From the NCBI RefSeq assembly GCF_933775445.1, contig NC_065875.1, positions 15,995,555 to 16,059,554 of the forward strand: DNA of 64,000 nt, written 5' to 3'. The DNA comes from Argentina anserina (taxonomy: Eukaryota > Streptophyta > Magnoliopsida > Rosales > Rosaceae). Within the stretch, counting starts at the first letter, position 1; every line of letters begins with the position of its first letter. Below the pieces are notes generated by a model. That model had not been told where the DNA came from and searched no databases. It saw only the letters and a program-made list of their open reading frames with translations. Positions 57,297 through 64,000 of this stretch are shown in pieces. A program made the position numbers and the translations under genes.

Positions 57297-57432
57297 TATA
57301 TAGTCATTACAAAACCACAATCTCGTAGGATTCGGAGTCCTAATCTATTACGGAGATGCTAATCTATCTTCTAACATGAAACCTATTAAGCTAAGACACA
57401 CACAAAGGTAAAATAGTAATTTTTCCGGAACA
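57290..57432 (-). repeat. 5' LTR of degraded copia, truncated
   Basis: About 142 bp matching the 51316-51500 LTR but lacking its distal ~43 bp, where the 21-bp repeat now stands. Confidence 0.7.
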
Positions 57433-57437
57433 GGTCT

Positions 57438-58308
57438 AAGGATATAGGCTTAATATATGGGCAGTAACTTGATAGACAATTTATAAGGGGTAATTTATAG
57501 GTTGCTAAATTAATTAGCAAAAGTGGAATCTTCCTCTTCTTGCCGGTTAGACCAGGTTGGTCCCACCTCATTATCAACATTCAATTTTAAAATCGAATTA
57601 ACTTGATATCAACCGGGACATGGGTTTTGAGATCACTTCACTGTCTTTTTCGACCGTCTAAATCTCGCCTAGCTTTTATTTCAGAGTCGCCTAGTTTCAT
57701 GTTTTTTATTGTGCTTTGTCCCACCTAGCCTCCATTTCACGGTATAGGCGTCCCGAGCCCTCCTCGCTTCCATTTCAAGGTCGCCAAGCGAAATTTTGTT
57801 TTCAACGAGAATGAATAAGTGGTATTTCTTATTTGTTATATTTTGATACGAATTTTTATTATATTAAAATTATAATATTATATATTTTTATTATTTATAA
57901 AATTATTCTCATAGGTATTTATGATTTTGAACTAAAATTTCGATTTTAGAATTTAGAGTATATAGTTTTAGAGTGTAGAGTTTAGGATATAGAGTTTTAG
58001 AATTTAAGGTATTAGAGTATAGGGTGTATGGCTTTATAAATAAACTTAAAATAGTCTTTGATAAAATAGTTTAAATATAATTTTTAAATTAAATCATGAG
58101 TATCAAATGATAATTAAAATTAAGAATCACTGGAAATTGTCACGTGATTCTTTAAAAAGACTGAAAAATTTCTCGTTGCTAAGCTTCATATTGTCTTTTT
58201 AAACTTAATTTCGCTAGCTACCTAGCTTCCTTTTCTCGACCGCCTAACTTTCATTTCAGAGTTACCTAACTTCATATTGTTTTTTTTTTGTGCTAATCGC
58301 AAAATCGC
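57438..58308. other. A/T-rich intergenic stretch
   Basis: No gene seen. Loosely repeated CGCCTAGCTTYCATTTC motifs occur at 57655-57790 and 58195-58270. Degenerate TTTAGAGTATAG-type repeats, weakly telomere-like, lie at 57950-58030. Confidence 0.5.
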
Positions 58309-58317
58309 TTTCTATAC

Positions 58318-59046
58318 GGACTCGGATCCTCTCGTGAGCAAGGAAAGCTCAGGTCCTTCCTGACCTTTGCACTACAACTCGCCAAGTGTCCATTGAATCT
58401 AATGGCTGCTATCTAATACTGTATTTATTTATTTTCTTTTAAACCTTAATCCAAGGATGGATATGGGATGCATTGCTCCCCTCTCTTCTGTTTATTCTGA
58501 ATCAACCGAGTCTTGGATTTGCAAATCTATGTCCATTATCCCAACTGAACCGCTACCTCTCTTCTTCGATAAAAATGACTTCCGGGAACAATTACAGAAG
58601 AATGTAAATTAACTGATTTGGGTCGATCGATTGGTGCCATACTCTCTACTTCTGCGAAATTTTGTGAGGAGCCGATCGATCTCAGTGCCATACCCATTAC
58701 CCATGGATCAAATCTACATACTGATCAACCCAATTATTAAGCTTTATAGTGATTAGGATACTATGGAGGGGAGTCGGCGAAACCTTGAGGTGCCTTAGAG
58801 GGGAGGTCGGACGTCGGACTCGGAGGGCAAGACTCACGCAGCTGCTTCTCTTCAACCTTAAAAGTTTAAATTCCAATACAGAGAGAAGAACAATGACTGA
58901 ATGAAGGAAGATACCAAGGAGAAAAGGATTTTTAATCTACTAAAATTATTGCAGACCGTTGGATTTGAGAATTGAAACGTGTCTTAATCTCTATAAAAGG
59001 TCAGGAAGGACCTGAGCTTTCCTGGCTCAGGAGAGGATCCAAGTCC
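58318..59046. mobile_element. Mutator-like TIR element (729 bp), 9-bp TSD
   Basis: Terminal inverted repeats of about 52 bp (GGACTCGGATCCTCTCGTGA ... against the complement of ... TCAGGAGAGGATCCAAGTCC) are flanked by the perfect 9-bp duplication TTTCTATAC (58309-58317 and 59047-59055). This fits a non-autonomous Mutator-like element. The interior, about 580 bp, shows no transposase; whether it holds captured gene sequence cannot be judged by eye. Confidence 0.85.
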
Positions 59047-59055
59047 TTTCTATAC

Positions 59056-59930
59056 ATATGGTTTACTATGTTATGTATTTGTTTGTGCTTGAAGATACAG
59101 TGATAGACAGAATATCACATACACACATGAATTTAATTGTATGTTTCTAACGTCAATGATATTATCAGAATGCTCGTTGATGAGTTATCAATTGGGTTCA
59201 ATTATGGATCATGAATCATCATAGGAATTCATATTCTTAGCCTCTCTATAAACCATCAAAGATAAGATTACCCAAGAATTCCATCAATTATAGGCTGCAG
59301 CTAATTATCACTTCCTATCTTAACAATTAAAATATATAATCATCTATGCTATGAAAGATGACATAAAGGGCTTTGGAGGAAAAGTAGAAGAAGAAGAAGA
59401 AGAACAAGAAAAAGAAGAGGAGGAGTTTGGCAGATTGATCAACGTGACACTCTAGTTCGTTATTACTATTGTGATGACTCACTAATGGACTAATTCCTCT
59501 GGCGGTTACGCACTTCATTTCTAAGAGGTTTGCTCGAAGCCAACTTAAACTGAGTTTGAAACCCTAATCTCACGTAAACCTTTTCTAATTAAGAATCAAT
59601 TCCCAACACAGATACAAAAAAAGCCTACCAAATCATTATCCCACAGAAAATAAAAATCCAGTCCAACATCAGTCTCCCCCACGCGCTATAAAGCGGCGTC
59701 GCAGTAGGACCACCCTCCACAACAACCCCATGGCTGCTTAGCAAAATCTGACCTTCATAATAACCCTACGACTCGTCGTCTAAAAAACCCCCCCCCCACT
59801 TTACACACGTGGCGTGATATCAGTGCCCGCCCCCGCAGGCCAAGTTACGTCCCGTCTATTGTAGCAGGAATCTTACGTGGTACGTGCTCAGCTATTCCCC
59901 ACGCGCCTCCGGTAGCGAGTGGGAAGTATC
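59056..59930 (+). promoter_or_regulatory. Upstream region of the ELM2-SANT gene
   Basis: No coding sequence seen. A GAA-rich simple repeat stands at 59385-59425, and a poly-C run at about 59788-59798. A G-box CACGTG (59806-59811, in ACACGTGGC) lies about 150 bp before the pyrimidine-rich leader. This is the likely proximal promoter. Confidence 0.5.
59806..59811 (+). promoter_or_regulatory. G-box (CACGTG)
   Basis: CACGTG within ACACGTGGC, the plant bZIP/bHLH core and ABRE-like context. Its position upstream of the CT-rich leader suits a promoter element. One hexamer can occur by chance. Confidence 0.45.
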
Positions 59931-59959
59931 TCGTGTCGTAGCTCTTTAAACGGTCCAGA

Positions 59960-61431
59960 GCCCTCTCTCTCTCTCTCTCTACAACGACTTTGCTTTTTTC
60001 GCATATTGTTCTCTGTCTCTCTGAAATCAAAGCCTTCGTGGTCATGAAAGCTTAGCTAGCTTCTACAAACACCCAGGTAACTACTACAACTCTGTAAGTC
60101 TCTCTCTCTGTTGTGATTGACACACTCTCTGTCTTTGTGTATCTGTGTGCGCTTCACGTTTCATGTGGTTGGGTTAGTTATGTAATCTGTGAGTTGTACG
60201 ATTGGTGCTGAGAGTCTGAAACTTGAAGACCCATTTCGGAGTGGTAGGTTGGAGTCTCTCACGTGGGTTGAATTCGGGTGCTTTCTAATGTAAAAGATGA
60301 ATCTTTCTTGGTGTTGTGGTTCTTTGTTGTATGGGTTGTTGTTGGTTTACGATTCAATGCAGAGTTTTAGACGGTCATTGTGGAGTGAAAGAGTGGGATT
60401 TGGTGGGATCGTGTTTGGGTTCTTGTGATGGTTTCTTGAGGTTGGGTTTGAGCTTTGGGTGAGGTTGGTTGTGGTTGTGAAGTTGTGATTATGTTATGAT
60501 GGATGGGTTCTGGGAGTGGCTTTATGCAGTGGGTTGTGTTGATTATAGTCTGGGATTCGAATAGGGATCTGGGGTCGACTGTTTTTGTCATAAGTTTGCT
60601 AAGCTGCTTCGTTTGAAGAAATGTATTTTTGTGGGATTTTTCATTTTTCTTTGAACTATACAATATCATACGGGAATGAATGAACTTTTCTTGTTCGTTA
60701 CAGGGAATGAATGAACTTGAATGTCCTAGATTTTTTTTTCTTTGGTAAAAGAATTTAAATTAAATAAACGTAAGATTTTTTTTTGTCTATTTATTTATTT
60801 TGGTTATGTACTGCTTTTCTTGCATTTTTGTTCTTTGGGGTCATGTTTTTTTGCAAATTACAATATGTTGAAACTTGGACTTGCTTATAAAGTTTTTAAC
60901 ACAAAGAGTGGTGTCGGTTGCATGAGTTCTTCAATGTAAATTGCTGATTTACTAGGATAGGAATCAAGACTTTGCATCATTTGATTAAGATGAAGCTGCA
61001 ATAATAATTGCATAGTGATTGGATTTACAGTAGATTTAAACTATGAATCAAGAGTTTCCTTGTATATTTAAGATGAAGCTGCAATAACTATTGATCGGAG
61101 GTGTCATGGATTGATAACTGAGGACAACTTTGTAGGATTGTAGTGAGCTTTCTGAGATCAGTACCGTTCATTGCTTAGCAAGCAATCTACATATTATATC
61201 TTATCTGTTTCGAGTTAGATATTAGCGTGGCACAAATGCTGTTTAAAAAGAGCAGCAAAATATATACATTTGGAATTTCCAATTGGCAATAGGATTTTGT
61301 AGCTTTTCAATATCTTGCTGGGGTGTTCATGCCTCATATATTGTTTGTGAATAGAAAAGTTAAGTTTGATTGTGAACTTGTCTCTTCTGATTCTTTAATA
61401 ATATCACAGACCACTCTCCCTTGTCTGGCAG
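59960..61431 (+). other. 5' UTR and leader intron of ELM2-SANT gene
   Basis: A (CT)n-rich leader at about 59961-59980 is followed by a donor ACCCAG/GTAACT at 60076/60077. The intron would end at 61431 with TCTGGCAG directly before the start codon, 1,355 bp long. The same arrangement (GGCAG then ATG) exists at copies A and B, which supports it. Minus-strand open frames here are chance. Confidence 0.6.
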
Positions 61432-64000
61432 ATGGATTCAGTTGAAGGAAATAACCATGGCGATTGTACTGAGGATGACTCTGCTGACCGTTCTTTTTCT
61501 CCAGAAGCTTCGGATAGAAATGGTGTGGATGGTGATCCTGAGATACTTCCTAGAGTAGGAGAAGAGTACCAAGTTGAACTTTCCCCTCTAATGGCTGTAT
61601 CTGATTATCTTTGCTGTCTAGAGAATCAAACTGATGCAGAAAGCACAGACAGTAGTTCATACAGATTTCTGGTCGGGTTGCCAATTCCAGTTATGTGGAT
61701 CAGTGAGGAAGTTATGTGTGAAAAAGATGAACCTTGTGCGGGTTATAAGAATGCAGTTGTCATGACCCATAAAAATGAGTCTTTAAAATCTGAATATGGC
61801 AGTAATTTGGTGGCGTCGGAAAGGAATAGCTCCAAATGCAAAGCTGAGCCCATGGATATTGATTCACATCAAGGAATAAGTTTCAATGAGTCTGCAAAGT
61901 TTAATGTGAAACAGGATATGATAATGCCTGAAAATCAAAATGGATGTCCAGTTCCTGGTACCTCAAGTATTAGTTGGAGTCACATAGAAGAAGCCAGTTT
62001 TCTTCTTGGTTTATATATCTTCGGGAAGGACCTTGTGCTGGTAATGAAATTCGTTGGTACTAAACAGATGGGTGATGTATTATCATTCTACTATGGGACC
62101 TTTTACGGGTCTAAAAGCTACAGCAGGTGGTCTGAATGCAAGAAAATGAGAAGCAGAAAATGTGTATTTGGACAAAGAATATTTACAGGATTCAGGCATC
62201 ATGAGTTATTATCTCGTTTGCATCCTCATGTGTCAGAAGAGTGCCAAAGTACTTTACTTGAGGTAATTACATTCAACCATAAACTTATATCTTATCGGAG
62301 ATTCAGAATACTATAATTCAAATTCTAAGTGCTATCTGCTGACATTGATAATTATCATTTGATTAGTTTGGCACTTGAAGTTACATGTTCATTATCTATA
62401 GCAATTATCTCCTCTGGTCTCATAGATAAATGATTCCTGTACTTGTCTGCATTTGAGTTTCTTTATCTTGGAGCTCCTAGTCATCTGCTTTTGCTACACA
62501 AAACTTTAGATTCAGTATGAAGACTTAGTCTTATGAACAGCAAAGGATGCGAAATATCAATACAATTGTGGGCATAACTGCAAATACAGTTGATAAATAG
62601 TTGTATAGATCGTTGCCTCCTTAAACTGAGTTTGGTGGTTCTTGTTCTCATCAAAAGTCATGTAAATCATGCTCAGAGCTATTTAAAAAATTTGTTAAAA
62701 TCAATTATTCGAAGAAATAACTCATGGTTTGCCAACACACCTTTAACAGTAATAAATTAGATTGTAGTCGTAAACATAATGTTAATGCAGAAGAAAGTCA
62801 TCTAGTGCTGAAATGTTGGGGAGAAGGCATGTGTGCTGAATGTATTTGCTACAATCGTTTTCTGTTCCTAAATTGGTTCATACCAGAATATAGTTCCTTA
62901 GTTTTGTTGGATGAATTTCCAGGTCTCAAAGACATTCGGGGAAGGAAAGATATTACTAGAAGAATATGTATTCATTCTAAAATCTAAAGTTGGATTGGAT
63001 GCTCTTGTGGAAGCAGTGGCAATTGGTAAAGGGAGGAAAGATCTCACAGGCATTTCCATGGAGACCCCAAAGTCCAATCAGGTTGTTAGTCGCAGAGAAA
63101 TACCAGTTGGGAAAGCATGCTCTGCTCTCTCGCCCTTGGAAATAGTTGGCTTTCTGACAGGGAATTTCCGGCTCAGTAAAGCTCGCTCAAATGACCTCTT
63201 CTGGGAAGCTGTTTGGCCACGTTTGCTTGCTAGAGGGTGGCATTCTGAGCAGCCAAGACAGGATCGCTTTGCTACTGCTTCCAAGAATTCATTGGTTTTT
63301 CTTCTTCCTGGGATTAAGAAATTTTCCAGAAGGAAACTGGTGAAGGGCAGTCACTATTTTGACTCGGTAAGTGACGTGCTCAGCAAAGTTGCTTCTGACC
63401 CAGAGCTCCTTGAGCTTGAGACTGGAGCAGATAAAGGTTCCACGAGCAAGGATGAAAATGGGTGGGCAAATGACACAAAGCCTGAGCAACGTCACTGTTA
63501 TTTGAAACCTCGTACCCCTACTCGTGGCACAGACACTATGATGAAGTTCACTGTTGTGGACACGAGTCTGGCCTATGGGAAAACATGCAAGGTTAGGGAA
63601 CTGAGACGCTTACCAGTTGAGTTGAATACCTCCATCTCCATCTCAAGTAGTGATTCTGAAAATGGGGATGATGCTTCTGATGAATTGCCAGAGATATCTA
63701 ACTCTGTGGATACCTCGTGTTCCCATAGAAATGAGGTCAATGTTTCCAAGAACGTAAACACCAGTTTGGGTAGAAAAGAAATAAGAGATGTCAAATATAC
63801 TGATTATGATGCTTCAGAGTGGGGGCATCAAGATTTTGGTCGACATGAGACTAATGTGGATAAAAAGCTTCGAAAGGAGCAGATCATTGATATTTGCGAT
63901 TACATGGTGCCTAGAAGAGAAATGAAATTCGAAAGGAGCCAGAAAGTGGTACACAAAAATAAAAATGGTAAGGTTCCTGTTTCAAAAAAACGTCAGCAGT
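61432..64000 (+). CDS. ELM2-SANT domain protein (RERE/AT2G47820-like), partial
   Basis: Exon 1 is 61432-62262 (277 codons) and exon 2 starts at 62923 and stays open to the window end (359 codons), so the 3' part is missing. ELM2-like sequence is at residues 38-90 (LPRVGEEYQVEL, LPIPVMWI). The SANT domain is at 182-235 (WSHIEEASFLLGLYIFGKDL, QMGDVLSFYYGTFY). Exon 2 encodes LLEEYVFILKSKVGLDALVE, the family signature FWEAVWPRLLARGWHSEQP and FLLPGIKKFSRRKLVKGSHY, then a Ser/Asp/Glu-rich, probably disordered part. Plant relatives are annotated as atrophin/RERE-like. ELM2-SANT modules elsewhere bind histone deacetylases and histone tails, so a nuclear chromatin role is inferred. The frame is intact and the gene is the best candidate for the parent of copies A and B. 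Confidence 0.9.

Larger units (their letters stand above)
51316..57432 (-). mobile_element. Highly degraded Ty1/copia element
   Basis: A left LTR copy (51316-51500) and a shorter right copy (about 57290-57432) share GGAACA ends and long stretches such as TAGTCATTACAAAACCACAA. On the minus strand the polypurine tract ACAAGGGGGAG abuts the LTR start TGTTCCGGGAG at 51500. Flanks GGTAT (51311-51315) and GGTCT (57433-57437) fit a TSD with one mismatch. The interior is nearly unreadable, but RT-type sequence survives at about 52650-53000 (MDIITFRYLISSSVHENLQ, DADMRVPEGL). It is old and has no open gag or pol. Confidence 0.75.

Noticed and set aside
62724..62987. 87-codon frame in the ELM2-SANT gene as a separate gene
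   Set aside because: It runs through the intron/exon border of the larger gene and is out of frame with exon 2.

Overview
This is a stretch of a flowering-plant nuclear genome. Plant Ty1/copia elements, long-LTR retrotransposons, an F-box/LRR-FBD gene, an ELM2-SANT gene family with GT-AG introns and a plant-type CTD-phosphatase relic all point to a eudicot. The style of the elements suggests a rosid, perhaps Rosaceae, but that is only an impression. No tRNA, rRNA, CRISPR array or prokaryotic feature was seen.

The backbone is a tandem array of one gene family. At the right edge (61.4-64.0 kb) is a gene for an ELM2-SANT protein, probably full length but cut by the window end. To its left lie rearranged relatives. 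Copy A (37.1-39.6 kb) has all its splice sites and one open frame, but its ELM2-SANT N-terminus is joined to an unrelated coiled-coil C-terminus through three extra exons. Copy B (about 15.5-35.5 kb) is the same chimera, wrecked by deletions, frameshifts and at least seven transposon insertions. A third coiled-coil tail (copy 0, 9.1-15.5 kb) is split by a copia element, and a shard of the tail lies at 46.5-46.8 kb. An F-box/LRR gene (44.8-46.3 kb, one frameshift) and a fragment of a second F-box copy (40.5-40.7 kb) sit between copy A and the shard.

The rest is mostly transposons whose ends can be read from target-site duplications (TSDs). A long-LTR family (LTR about 2.0-2.6 kb, TGTAATA...TGTGACA in sense) is present at least ten times in both orientations, mostly as solo LTRs with 5-bp TSDs; from 26.3 to 34.4 kb three copies are nested. 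One copy retains the tRNA-iMet-type primer binding site that shows these are LTRs. Three Ty1/copia elements are present: a degraded one at 2.5-9.1 kb (+), a younger one at 9.5-15.0 kb (-) with 182-bp LTRs differing at 4 positions, and a very degraded one at 51.3-57.4 kb (-). DNA transposons include a nearly fully palindromic 1.2-kb element with a 9-bp TSD (Mutator-like), two more Mutator-like candidates, a hAT-type MITE with an 8-bp TSD and a foldback MITE.

Functionally, the candidates for working host genes are the ELM2-SANT gene (likely chromatin regulation), the chimeric copy A and possibly the F-box gene. The CTD-phosphatase-like sequence at 49.6-50.6 kb is a pseudogene. Homologies come from recognising motifs by eye; no database search was run.
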